Below are positions 44,556 to 56,901 of a stretch of 64,000 nt of DNA, piece after piece (position 1 is the first letter of the stretch; each line of letters begins with the position of its first letter). The notes beneath the pieces were generated by a model. That model searched no databases. It saw nothing but the letters and a program-made list of their open reading frames with translations, and had not been told where the DNA came from. A program made the translations under genes and the position numbers. Location of the stretch: contig JAHEWK010000013.1 of the NCBI GenBank assembly GCA_020740775.1, positions 2,170,001-2,234,000 of the forward strand, read 5' to 3'. The DNA is from Ilyonectria destructans (lineage: Eukaryota > Ascomycota > Sordariomycetes > Hypocreales > Nectriaceae).

Positions 44556-45676
44556 ATGGCTGCTACTACCACCGCCGTCTCCGGCCCCGCCGCGGGCAAC
44601 CAGCTGGAGAAGAAGCCCGTCAAGTTCTCCAACTTGCTCCTGGGCGCCAGCTTGAACCTGTTTGAGGTGACGACGCTCGGCCAGCCGCTGGAGGTCGTCA
44701 AGACCACCATGGCTGCCAACCGTGGCGACGGCTTCTCCCAGGCTCTGGGACGTGTCTGGGCCCGAGGTGGTCCCCTTGGTTGTGAGTAAACCCGTCCCCC
44801 CAATCTCTCAGATCTCTCAGATCTCCAAAACCATCGCAATTGGTCCAAACGCACCTGCTGACCATGTACCTCTCATCGCGCAGTCTACCAAGGCCTCATC
44901 CCCTGGGCCTGGATTGAAGCCTCCACCAAGGGTGCCGTCCTCCTCTTCGTCGCCTCCGAGGCCGAATTCTACGCCCGCAGCTACGGCGCCTCCGAGTTTG
45001 GCGGTGGCATCATCGGTGGTATCACCGGTGGTGTCGCCCAGGCCTACGCCACCATGGGCTTCTGCACCTGCATGAAGACGGTCGAGATCACCCAGCACAA
45101 GATGGCTGCCACCGGTGTCAAGCCTCAGTCTACTTTCCAGACCTTCATGGGCATCTACAACAAGGAGGGCATCCGCGGCATCAACAAGGGTGTCAACGCC
45201 GTTGCCATCCGTCAGATGACCAACTGGGGTAGCCGTTTCGGTCTCAGTCGTCTTGCCGAGGGCTGGATCCGCACCGCCACTGGTAAGAAGGACGGCGACA
45301 AGCTCGGTGTCTGGGAGAAGATCCTCGCCAGTGGTATTGGTGGTGGTCTCAGTGCATGGAACCAGCCCATCGAGGTTATCCGTGTCGAGATGCAGAGCAA
45401 GAAGGAGGATCCCAACCGTCCCAAGAAGATGACGGTCGGCAACACTTTCAAGTACATTTACGATTCCAACGGTGTCAGGGGTCTTTACCGTGGTGTCGCT
45501 CCCCGTATTGGTTTGGGCATTTGGCAGACGGTTTGCATGGTTGCGTTTGGTGACATGTGAGTTATCCCCTTCCCTTGAGCCTCGGGTCAGAGAACGTTTG
45601 CTAACCATAGTTCAACTACAGGGCTAAGGCTTATGTTGAGAAGCTGACCGGCGATTCGGTTACTGCTAAGCATTAA
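44556..45676 (+). CDS. yhm2: Mitochondrial citrate/2-oxoglutarate carrier, YHM2 type
   Basis: This is a six-helix inner-membrane carrier that exchanges mitochondrial citrate for cytosolic 2-oxoglutarate; in yeast it was first tied to mitochondrial DNA maintenance. Exons are 44556-44781, 44884-45556 and 45622-45676 (317 residues; yeast Yhm2 is 314). The three-fold carrier repeat is visible. Repeat 1 has QPLEVVKTTMA, repeat 2 has the degenerate TCMKTVEITQHKM that marks Yhm2, and repeat 3 has QPIEVIRVEMQ. Glycine-rich helix segments such as GGGIIGGITGGVAQAYA occur in the even helices. The divergent second motif distinguishes it from the classical citrate carrier Ctp1. It lies 2.3 kb downstream of citrate synthase on the same strand, which suits a joint role in making and exporting citrate/acetyl units. 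Confidence 0.94.
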
Positions 45677-46764
45677 GAGGCGTTCATGGGAAGCGGCGAA
45701 AATAATCGCTCAAAGGGTAATACCCAATGTGTTTTTATATTTCTTGGATTACTTGGGTTTTTCTCTGATAGGTGCCACGGAGCTCGTGGATATGATCTGG
45801 TCAGGGGAAGCGGTCGCCGCCTTATGCCTGTGTTTCTTTTTTGACACTATCTGTTGTAGACATGGTTCCGGGTCTGTGAAGGGACGGGCTTATACGAAAT
45901 AGACGGAAATCATCATTGTTTCTGATTAAGATTTGTCTCTTATGAGTGCTTGTCTTGCCTGACCCTAGATGTCCGCCTACTTGTGAAGTTGTCCGTATAT
46001 TTCTGTTAAGCAATATTACAAGCTCTCAAGTCTATCAGAACTGCTCCATCGTCCAGTGTCCAACCTGGGCAGATCCGTATCTATGTCGTCGGTTCTATCC
46101 GACTCGGTTCGAATCGCCATCATGAACCCGGACACACATGTCCGCGACCATCGTTCTACGCTCTCCCAACCCCGACTACCCCTCCTCGTCGCCCAGTTCT
46201 CCGATGAAGAAACTCATTCCCCCTCTCATCTGCCGTGATAAAATATGTCCGGGGCTCGGTCGCCGACCGTTTGTCGCCAGGTCGGCCGAGATTGAGCTCT
46301 TTTTCACAATATCCCTCGGAATACGACCCGGGGTGTCGGGGACGCCCGGTAGGGGAGCCGAGGCTCGGTGTTGACATGCGGTAGCTACCCTACACGGTTT
46401 GCTTTAAAATCGTCTCAGGGCTCTTTAAAGGGATGTTGGGGGCTTTTAGACGGTGTGGTAGGGTCGCGACGCTATTTTTACTTGTGTAAATTTGGAATTA
46501 TTAGCTACATATTGGGTGGGTGTATTATCTACCTATGTGGCTGATTTGTTTCTGTCGAGCTGATATAAGGTCGGGAGATTCTGATGTATATGCAAGGTAC
46601 TTCAAAATTTGGGGGTTTGGACAAGGGGAGACAAAACGCAGCAAGGGCTACATGTACATATGGACTGATTTATTAACATTTCCCCACGTTATGCCGCTCC
46701 CTTCCCCGGAATCGGCATCGCATTACAGCTGGGGGTCTATGTACCCATGGCACGATGGACCAAG
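45677..46764. other. Convergent intergenic region between yhm2 and the large WD40 gene
   Basis: It holds two 3' UTRs. A short stretch at 46106-46118 resembles a tRNA B-box (GGTTCGAATCGCC), but flanking arms do not pair, so no tRNA is called. Confidence 0.5.
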
Positions 46765-49700
46765 CTACTTGTACCTGCGTGGAGGTGACGGGGACCTGGG
46801 CATCTCCTCATAATCATACCCCCAATCCTCCTCGGGGTCTAATACGGCCCCCGCCTCCCTCAGCTGCGCCAAGCTCCACATCGGCATATCCATCACCTCG
46901 AGGTCCTGCTTCTCGTTCTCGTAGTGCGCGTTTAGGAGCCGTCCATCCGGGGAGCCTGGCACCCTGAGGCGGCGTACGGAGCGGCGCCGGCCACCGCGAC
47001 TTGCAGCGGTGCTCACGAGTTGATTTCGCTCAAAGTCGGCGAGGAGGGGCAGGGTCGGGTCGCTGTTGAGGTGGGCCTCCCAGCGAAAGAGGCCCGTCGC
47101 GGCGTACTGCGGGCCTTGGACTGCGCCGATGACAGGATTGCCGTTCAGAGTGAGCTGCTGGGACTCGAGGTAAGTGTTGCGTGAGTAAATGGCAATGTCG
47201 GATTCCGAGTCGTCTTCATCCGCGTCAATCGTGTCATCATCTTCAACCATGGCGTCCCGGTCGGCATCTGGAGGAGGAGGCTCTGGATGTGGTATCAACG
47301 GCTTCGATCGTCGGACACGTTGGTTTGACCCGGGCAACGCGATCAAGGGCGATTCTGGCACATCCCTCTCATCAACAGAAAATATGAAGATACGACCAGT
47401 GGCGTCACCGACCGCCAGCTTCATGCGGTCCGGAGAAAAGGTGCCAAATGAGATGGGGCCCGGGGCTTCGAGCAGGTCGCGCACCAGCGGCTTACGCCTG
47501 TTGCGCACATTCCAGACCTTGACTTTCCCATCGCTGGAACCCGTGTAGAAGCGGTCGGCTGACGATCCCCACGCCGTAAACTTGACGCCCGTGTCCTCCC
47601 TCTCGCGGTCCTCGTAGAACTCGTCCAAGGGGTACCCATGCTCTAAGATGTGGATCGGCTTGTCGCCTTGTGCAGTGTCCCAGACGTAGACGTTGCCATC
47701 AGTGCACGCCGCCGTGATGTACGCATGCCGAACCGAGTTTGGCCTAAAAGTCAGTTCGTTGATGTCTGACGCAAAGCAATCGAGAGCCTGAAATTGGCTG
47801 TAGGCCCCGTCTTGGCGTTCCCTATCTCGCCGGAAGATGTGTATCTGGGTCCTGACATTGTGGTCGATCGTAAAAGTGCATAGTGTTGTCGCAACGATAA
47901 AACATGCAACCTTCGGGTGCCATGCCACTTCAAAGACATTGGCCGTCGACGCGGTCATGACAGGCAGACGACGGCCCTCTGCGGCATCCCACAGAGTAAT
48001 CTCGCCCGAGTTCCTTTTGTCCTCTGGAATATCGAGGTCTTCGCCGCTTGTGCTCCGTGGCGAATACCCAATTAGAAGCAAGTGTTGGGTTCCTGGTGCT
48101 CGTCCCCACTGCAGAGTCGCGGGGAAATACGCCCACTTATCGGAGCCATCTGCATCAGTTCGCGAACACGAGAGGCTCTGGAATGAGCTCTTAGCAACAT
48201 TGTCCGGGTTGACAGTATAGACTCGTACAGCCTCGCTAGGCGAGTCGGCAGCTGTGGCAACGCGGCCAGATCCATCCTTGGCTGCGACAACGAAGTTGAC
48301 GATGCCCGTGTGTTGCCATGTCGCAAGAGCCTCCATAGACCGACCGGTCGGATCGACTTTCCATACCTTTACCGTCTTGTCGAAACTGGACGTAAAAGCT
48401 AAATCAAGGTCCTCATCGTAGTCGGAGGATACGACCGATGAGTAGAGCCACGGGTCCTGACTGCGACGCATGGCCTCTGTTGAGTTCTCGCCTTTTTCTA
48501 CTCGAGGCCTGCGTATTCGGTGGTCGGGGAATGATCGGAGTGTGCCTTCGGTGGTGGAGCAAAGAAGCAAGTTGCCGGGCTTATTATACTGCTGGTTGTG
48601 TGTGTCTGAATGTGCTGTGGTTCCGCATATTAGGTTGTCGCTAGAGACCCAAGATCCGGCCGTGATGTCTCCGGCGCAGTTGGTGAACTCAGCCACGACC
48701 TGCAGATCATCCTCTCGAGCCTTTGTGAATTCGTTTTGAAAGTTGACAAGCTGTCTCGTCCGCCCGAAGCCAACGTTGCTCTCCATCTCTCGGGCTAGGA
48801 GCAACGACGTAACACGGCTTGCTCGTGCGGCCTCGGCTCGTTGGTTGTTGACATCGCGGCTCATGGATAGCATGCGGCCGTCGGATAGCGGAGTAGCCTG
48901 CCCTGCTAGCAAGTCCAAGCAGAAATTCCGTATGTCATCGGTCGTCCGGCCCTCGAGTTTGCCTTTCACCGTCTTGGGAATATCGTAGATGTGGCATCGT
49001 TCGGTGAGGGCCTCCACAGTGGCAGGGACCGCCTCCGACTCGTATTCGGAGACACACTCGGCGATCTTGGCGATCTCGTCTGAGGTAAAGTCCACATGGT
49101 AGACTGTAGGTTGCGATGGTACACGGTGTGATGGTTCGAGGCGATGCAATGCCCCTTTAGCAATCGCATTGCGGCTCGCTGCCGTTTCATAAGGGCGCTT
49201 GTTGAGGTGGAAGTAAATATTATTGGATTGTGGTTCGGTTCGTTTCGTCCGTAGCCTATACGGCAGGCGGTCGAAATCGCGTAGATCGTGGGGTTCTTCG
49301 TTCGTCGTTGGTTGTGAGGTACGTGGAGGCTTAGGTATTTGTTTAGGTGCAACCTCCGATCCCGGCCCTAAAGGGTTCGTGGTACGTATCAACGACTCGA
49401 TGAGCGGTGATTCAATGGGGATTCGATATTCCTTCGCCAAGTTAGCTTCTAAACCGTATGCTAGCTCTGGACACACGTACCGGTAGTTTTGTGAGCCTTG
49501 CGATCTCGTCTCGTGCCCGCACCGCAATAACGGCCTCGTCCTGGGGGGTTAAGTACCCATTCGTCTCGTCGAGTCGCGTCCGGAACTTCGCGGTTCTAGC
49601 GAGAGCGGTTACAGCCTAGAGAAACCGTCCGCGTTAGTCCTCGTACTCAAGTGTTTGTTAGACCTTTCTCCATACCTGGACGGCGAGGTTGTTAACGTAA

Positions 49701-49957
49701 TAAACACCTTCAGGTAGCGACCTCACCACCTGGCTGACGTGCGGCAAGACCTGCTCCTGCAAACACTCCTTGAGGCCGCGTCGACGCGTGACGGCATTGT
49801 CGACGCGCCTCCGCTTGGGTGGAGGCTCCTCGTGCGGGATGGGGAGTAGTTGGACCGGCGCGACTGGAAACTGCAGCGTTGGCGTTGGAGGGCGAGGTGT
49901 ATCATCCGTGAGGTCAATGTACGCCCTGGTCGCAGTCGCGGTAAGCCCAAAGCTCAT
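46765..49957 (-). CDS. Large WD40-repeat nuclear protein, possible Raf1/DIM-9 homologue
   Basis: Exons are 49676-49957, 49481-49615 and 46765-49431 (1027 residues), with GTATGG and GTACGT donors. The N-terminus has YIDLTDD (13-19), a SUMO-interacting-type motif, and a bipartite basic signal (PPPKRRR at 45-51 and RRR at 58-60). A helical, non-propeller region follows to about residue 350. Propeller blades then include TSSFDKTVKVWKVD, GEITLWDAAEGRR, GNVYVWDTAQGD, TGSSDGKVKVWNVRNRR and GRIFIFSVDERD. The tail is acidic (DDDTIDADEDD) and ends in PRSPSPPRRYK. What I see is a nuclear WD40 scaffold. That it is the Rik1-associated factor Raf1 (DIM-9 in Neurospora), which works with CUL4-DDB1 in H3K9 methylation, is inference from length, architecture and memory of the family. 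Other DDB1-associated WD40 proteins remain possible. Confidence 0.75.
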
Positions 49958-50600
49958 GGGGACGACGGCACCGAGAGAAGAGGACGTGATAGAGAGCTTC
50001 TGAGAGCGTTCCTTGCGTGTGAAGAAGGGTGGGTATCAGATGGAGCTATTACTTACCACATGGCCCCGTTATCTGATGTTGGGGTGGTTATAGGTTTTAG
50101 AAGAGGTTTAGCAGGCGCTACTAAGCTTAGAACCCGGAAAAACGTTGTTTGGGCCGGTATAGCCACTCATAGCTATTTTAGGTATTAGGGGTTTTGCTTA
50201 CTACTGTTTTTCAAGAATATAAATAAAGAACCTAAATACTTTGCACCCCGTTTTTATGCTTAGTCATCACAAAATAGCTATTTATTTAGCTTAATACAGC
50301 TAGCTTGACTTTGGGCTATTGGATTTCGTATCACCTTAAGCTAAAATCCTCTCTTCTACTGTTATCTCTCGTCGTTCAATTGAAGCAGATAGTTTCTTGA
50401 CACATTTAAATTCCCAAGAAGTGGCTGCTATTGTCACTTAAGGAACAAAGAATTGCGCACGAATTATTTTCATAATGCTATCAATGATAAACACCTGGTG
50501 GCTTGCATCATATCAGGTTATAACCCACACACCGTTCTTTGACTCCAACGCCTATATCGATATGCCTTATCTTTAACAAGCCTTAGTCTTACAGCTTAGC
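49958..50600. other. Intergenic region upstream of the WD40 gene, A+T-rich
   Basis: It is A+T-rich with many TAGCTA/AGCTATT-like words at 50150-50340. It may be eroded repeat DNA. It contains the WD40 promoter and the acyl-CoA synthetase 3' UTR. No gene is supported. Confidence 0.45.
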
Positions 50601-52839
50601 TTACAGCTTGGCCTTGCTGGATTCTTCAGCAGCAAGCTCCTCATACATGCGGTCGATATGCTCCCGGAACGCCTTGGATGTCTGGGGTCGCTTAAGTTTG
50701 AGCCTATTGAATCCGTTAGTCTATAATCACTTCAAAAAGTTGTAGAACCGTAATTATACGTACGTCGGTGTAAACAGTCCGTTGTCAATAGTGAAAGGAT
50801 CCACCTCCAGGTGGACATTGCGCACTTTCTCGAAGCTGTTAAACTTGTGCTTGCGAGCGATAGTGTCTAGCTGCTTGAGGAACTTCTCCTTGACCTTAGG
50901 ATGGTTCGCGGCAGCTTTGACAGCGGACACATCGCTGGCAGTGATACTCTCTTGTAGGACCTTGCTGGCAAATGGAGCAAAGTGCTCCACATCAATGCCA
51001 AAAATGCCTACGAGAGAGGATTGGGTACCATCACCGTGGACATATGCCATGGTCACAAGGTTGGTAGCTCCCAAGTAGACATTCTCGATGCGCTCAGGAG
51101 AGATATACTCGCCCTGTGATAGCTTGAGAACGTTCTTCTTGCGGTCAACAATCTTGAAACGACCCATCTTGTCAACTTCGGCGATATCGCCGCTGTGGAA
51201 CCATCCGTCGGCATCAAGAGTCTTTTTAGTCTCCTCTTCATTCTTGTAATACTCGCGGAAGATGGCGGGCCCGCGAAGTAAGAGCTCGCCACGGGGGTTA
51301 GGCTTGTCATGTACCGTGTACTCGAACTCGGGGCAAGACTCAAGGCAGACCTCCATACAAGCCATTGGGGGACCGATGTTGCCAAGGCTAAAGTCGCCAC
51401 GAGCCTGAATCGTTCCAACGGCATACGACTCGGTCATGCCAAAGCCCTGAGCAAAGTGGTTGGCAAAGGCAGCACGGAGGAAGTCCTGGACATCGGGGTC
51501 AAGCTGGGCGCTTCCGCTAACCATGCTGTGGGCTCTTTCAAGGCCTACAGCGGCCTTGACCTTGGGGGTCCAGATCCTATCGTACAAAAAGTGGGAGTTG
51601 GAGGCCTTGCCCGGTGCGGCTCGCATGTTGGTCTTTTTGGTGTTGATGATGTGCCTCGAGAGCGCACCTCGAGTACCGTCTGCCTTGATGGTGGCAGTTT
51701 GAATGGCCGAGCTGAAGCGGTTGAAGAGGCGAGGGACGGAGATGAAGCCGGTGGGCCGAAGGATCTTCATGTCATCTACCAAGCCAAGGATGTCTCCCCG
51801 GAAGAAGCCAACAGCAGCACCCTCGGTCAGGGCAATTTGGTCGATGAGACGGCCGTAGATGTGGGCCAATGGGAGATAGGATATGTGAACATCCTTAGGG
51901 CCAACGTTGCCGTTAACTCGGCCAGCCGAAATGGCAGCAACTGCGTTTCGGTGTGTGATGAGGACACCCTTGGGGGGGCCGGTGGTGCCGGAGGTGTAGT
52001 TGATGGTGGTGACGTCCTCGGCGGTCGGGGCCCTCGGGGCACGTCCTGACCGGGCACCAATCTCCTCGACCTGGGCCATGGAGTAAATCTGGATGCCATG
52101 GTTCGAGGCGATTTCGTTCAAGACGGAGGCTTTGGTGTGGGAAGCTAGCTCGCCGTGGTCGAGAGGGTCAACGGAAACGATAAGCTTGAGACTCGGCAGG
52201 CGCGGCGACATTTTGAGGAGGACCGGGATATGGGGCAGCGAGCAGACGACGCAGGCAACCTCAGCATGATTGATGATGTATTCAGTGGCATCGGGACCAA
52301 GGGTTTCGTAGAGGGAGACTGAGTAGAGCGCTTGTGAAGCTAGGCCGAGATCTGTAGATGGTGACGACCCGGTTAGCTTACGGAACTTGTCGAGACGGAT
52401 TGGCTTACATACCGGTGATCTGCCATTCGGCGCGGTTTGGGGACCAGAGACCGACACCATACTTGTCGGCGGTGTAATTGATGCGCTGGTGAATCTCGAC
52501 GATACCAGCGCCAAAGTTCTTCCTCCGGACGTCGACCTCGGCGTAGCTCAACCAGTCGTACTTGTCCTCCCAAGCCTGGGTGGCGGGGTTCCAGTGGCGG
52601 GTGCCGAGACACCTGGCACTGGGCCACTTCCGGGAGCTCTTGTCAAAGAGATCATGGGTGGTCTGGGTCTCAGGGTCGATTGAGGTCAGCAAGGGCTCAT
52701 CGCGGACAGCCCAGTGACGGTAGACGGCGCTGCGATTGGGACGCTCTGAGCCGGGGATGGGGAGGCCGTAGGGGGTGCCCGGTGGAGGTGGAGTGGACAG
52801 TTTCTTGTAGTAGGCTACGGGGTCTCTTTCGGGCGCCAT
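50601..52839 (-). CDS. Peroxisomal long-chain acyl-CoA synthetase
   Basis: It activates long-chain fatty acids with ATP and CoA, probably for peroxisomal beta-oxidation. Exons are 52413-52839, 50764-52351 and 50601-50703 (705 residues; yeast Faa1 is 700). The AMP-binding signature YTSGTTGPPKGV lies in exon 2. It is followed by HISYLPLAHIYGR, the GFGMTE box, the GWFHSGDIAE motif and DRKKNVLKLSQGEYISPE, the fatty-acyl synthetase signature including the FACS loop. Exon 3 supplies RPQTSKAFREHI and ends SSKAKL; the terminal AKL is a type-1 peroxisomal targeting signal variant, so the enzyme probably enters peroxisomes. The start MAPERDPVAYYKKL is the only good ATG before the conserved N-terminal block. 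The split ACG codon joins exon 2 (FTPT) to exon 3 (LKLKRP). No transmembrane segment is evident. Confidence 0.94.
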
Positions 52840-55800
52840 GATGCCAGTGGTCTTGGAATGGTCTAGGAGTGGCAGGCGAAAGATGGTGATGATGCAGTTT
52901 GGTCAGACAGGACGCCGGGGGAGGTCGCTTGGAGTCCCGATTCGCTGGGAGTGGACGCGAGTTGGCAGGGTAAACACAGATTACACGGGGGCGATCTGGC
53001 GAAAAGGGATGAAAGACCCAAGAATGAAGATGGGATGCACAGGGAACCTCGAGTCTCGTTCCTTCCTTTTGAGGATGGGCGGGAGGATTGGAGCTGCAGC
53101 GGAGTACGGAAGGAGCGACCGAGGGGGGACGACTCTGACGAGGGGCGACGAGTAGTGACGAGAGAATTGTCAAGGCAGCGCGAAAGGAAAAGAGGCGGCG
53201 AGTGGATTGGTTTTTGACTTGGCTCATCTTGGAAGGCTTGGTAGGGTTGACATGGGCAGCGCGACAACACCAGGACCGAGGCGGCCCCGTGCCTCGGCAG
53301 CCCCAGATTTGTTGGCGTCAGTAGCGTCACTGCCGCACGTCTGGGGGCTGCCACATGGGGGGAGTTGGGCGAGATGGGGTGCTGCGGATTGGCTACAGGC
53401 GCTTTGGAGACCGGAATGGGGTCCCTATTCAGTGGCCGTGAGCCGAGGCCGCGATGCCACAGACGACGGAAGCTGGGGTAGCGAACAAGACATGGCCTTC
53501 ACAGGTCCGGGGTCATCATCTGAAGCTGCTTCTGCTCCGAAGCACAGGAGGAGATGGGCCGAGGAGAGACCCACCGGGGGTTGATAGGGATCACCTGTGG
53601 AGGACGTGCTGTGGCGATCTTCTGGTGGACGCGCCTAGCTTTCTGCTTCTGTGGTTGCACGGGCGCGTTACAGGCCTTGAGGGCACCTGGAAAATGCGAG
53701 GAGCTGAAAAGGAAACTTGGAGGTGGCCAGCCAACTCAGCACATGGCGTCCATAGATTTGATGTTGCCAGGTGAGAAACCTGCAAGCCAAGATCAATGGA
53801 GATGGATGCGGGGTCGGCCCCTGCTCTTCTGTGCCCCAGGCCTTTGATCTTGGTTGCTCCAGAGTCCAGTGCTTGTATGGTTGGGCGCTCTGAAGCAAAA
53901 GATGCCCCGGAGAATCAGCGAGTCCCCCCTGTGGATCATGTGCACCCGCACAGCAACTCTTAGGGAGCCTCCACATGGAAGTAAAATAAGGTCAACAGCC
54001 ATCGAACCGTGTTTCCCATGTGCCATGTCATATCCTGCGCCTCTTTGCCTCTGTTCCGACGTGAGGTCATTCAAACAATGGGCGCTAGTGCCTGCAGCAG
54101 CCCCGGAGTGGAGCTTGGAAGCTCCCCAGATATCGCCGAGCCCCAATCCCATCCCGCGATATCCGATTTTAAGGATCGGACCAACCCATTCTGAGCGTTT
54201 TCTCGGTCTGTTCCCCATCCATCAATCACACGCGCCGTCACTGAGTCGCGGGTTTCGGGTGCCCTTCGGTTGCATGTGAAGATGGCTCACCATTAGCTGT
54301 GCCTGTTTGGCTGCTGCTTTTCTAGCCTAGGGAGGTAGGTCCTCAACTACGTAACTTACGTCCCCAGCGCGACGACGACGACCTGCGCCTCGGACGGACA
54401 GCAGCTGACCACACGCTCGGGTTTGACTGCTGACCCCTTCTGCCCGGACATCGCCAACATACGACATCATGCAGATTCTACATGGTACTTCTTTTTTGGT
54501 GTACTACCTGGTCGTGTTATCGCCATCATCACGGGCGCATCCACATCCATCACACTCATTTCGCCATCCGTCCAACATCCTGATACATACGACACATTAG
54601 CTTTCGGTCATCACGGACTTCTAAACCTCCGGACATGGGAATACCCCTTTCCACCTCCGGTTTTCTTTTGTCTCCATTTGCTTACTGGGCGCTTTTCCCG
54701 TTAGATCCAGTCTCTTGATTCACTTCCATTGATCATCAAGATACCCGTGGCCGCCCCTCTGCCCGCTGGCTGATGCACATTCTTTTCGCAGATGCGCAAT
54801 TTCCTGTACCTCTCACAATGCAACGCCATGTTACACTTCGTACCGCCACTCTGTGATGCATCCAATGCATGAAATCAACAAGGTCACAGGTTGAACGCCG
54901 GCACTCTGTCTCTGTGCAACATGGACTTTTCTTATTTCTTCGCCGAGCAAACCCTTTTCTTGACCCTGCTTGCGGAGCTATGCGATGTGACCGCCCTCCA
55001 TGGTCGGGGTAGTGGCAAGGCCGCAATGTCACTGGAATCGATTGATACGCGAGGTTGGATGAAGCAAAACGAAATACTACGAAGTATTCACTCACTGTTT
55101 CATCTCGCCTCTCCCAGTCAGCGACGTAGGGGGAGAAAATGCTTGCAAGTGCAAATCATTCAAATCAGCCCAAGCTGGCCGACTTTCCATCAGCAGGCGA
55201 GCTGTCCGCTCCGCCATCTCTCTCACCTTGTTGGTGATCATCTCTCAGGCACTGTGATCAGCCAGTGGCTGCCCAACAACGGCCAATTTGTCTCTTACAT
55301 AGTGCGTGTTCGGGACTAAAGGCAGCCACGCTGAGCGCAGATCACCGCGTAATTGCCATGGAAGACTCAGCGGGCGATCTTTTTGACAATGCATCAGAGC
55401 CAACTACTAAAGGAATAAGTCTCGAGACACCAACGACCACCTACCTGGCTCAGTTCTCGCTCTTTGTCGCCGTTGGAATGCGAGCATGCCAGATGCCTCC
55501 CTCTCGCTGATGGTATGTGCACCATTATTGGCTCAACAGAAACTGGCTTTTCAGCCGTGTTGGCCGCGAGCGAGTGAGTCTCAACCAGCTCCACCGTCAT
55601 GTTGCGACCGCATTCCGGTTGTTCCTCCCGAACCCCCATCAATCTCCCGCCGCTCACAGCGTACAAGGATGGGTGGGATCCTGAATTGGGTCAATGGATC
55701 AATGGATCAATAAGGATCCATAGCTGATCCGCGGGAAGGAGGGGCCGTACCCAGATCCAAACCACTGGCCAACGACCGACGGCCGGCTCGCAAACTTACC

Positions 55801-56901
55801 AACACCAGGTCACGGCGCGGACACGTAACGGGGATGCCCTCGTCAAGATGCCGTCACTCGTTCGTAAAACAAAAACACGCTCTACCGCACGGGTGGCGCC
55901 CGCTCTTTTTCCCGCTCGTGCGCCGTGCACTGCGTGATTGTGTGCCAAATGAGCGCACCCTAAAGAATCCCATTCCTTGCCCGCCTAGTCGTCGCATCTT
56001 CGGCACTGATGCGGCTCGTCGGTGCGCCCACGGCATTGGCCCGGCCCTGGCGCCCGTGTGAGGCGTCGATGCATGGCGCACAACAATAACCCGCAACCTG
56101 CATCCACAGCCCAATAACACCGTCGGCCCAGTTCGCAAATACTCGGTGCCTTGCAGCAACATGGCCCGCGTCGGAGAAATGAGAGAAGAGGCCCTGCGTA
56201 AATGTCGGCCCGAGAGCCCACTTCCCACTTGGAATCCCACCTTGAAGCCCACAACACCCAGAAACGGCCCGCGCATTGACAGCGAGGCCCGCCCTTGGAA
56301 CAAGGCCGTTTCACTTTGAGGTCCCGTCTCAGGCGGAACTCGACAGTCGAGACACGAACGCCGGCGTTCGTGTCAGAGTAATCCCCCAAATTGGCCCGTC
56401 ACCCCATCGAGGGAAAATCAAGGGAAAATCCAAAGAGAAAACTGTCATGCCCTGCCCCTGCCCTTGAGCAGGCCTATCCATGCCCATCCGTGATCGACGT
56501 TCCTCTGTTCCTAAAAACGGCATCAATTTGACTCCCTGGCCCGCTAGTCTTTCTTGTCTTCCTTGTCTTCCTTGCCGATTGCTGCTCTCTCCCCCTTGGA
56601 TGCGCCCACCGTACTTGATACAAGCCTGCACGCCCATAAGAGTACAAGATCAGTGCACCCCACATCGCCCGGGAGTTGTCTCGCCCGCCAGCCCTGGGAA
56701 TTGTTATATACATTCCCTCCCACGTTTCCGCTTCTCCTGAGGTCTTTCCTTTCTTTCCGGGGCTGAACGTTGGTTTTATCACTTGAACCGCTCACTTTGA
56801 TTTCCTCTCCTTATCCGCCACTTGCCTCTCGCCGCCGCGTGATTTGGTTTCTTTCGGGTTTCATCGAAAAACTTCCCGTGTCATCTGCCCATTTGCCCAC
56901 C
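52840..56901. other. 4-kb divergent intergenic region
   Basis: This region lies between the acyl-CoA synthetase and the MARVEL gene. Open frames (up to about 176 codons) are compositional and mutually overlapping. CT-rich 8-10 base units (CTTGTCTTCCTTG) occur near 56550-56570. No gene, tRNA or transposon was recognised. Confidence 0.5.

Noticed and set aside
46106..46118. tRNA B-box-like sequence
   Set aside because: The flanking bases do not form the T-arm stem and no A-box or acceptor pairing is present at suitable distances.
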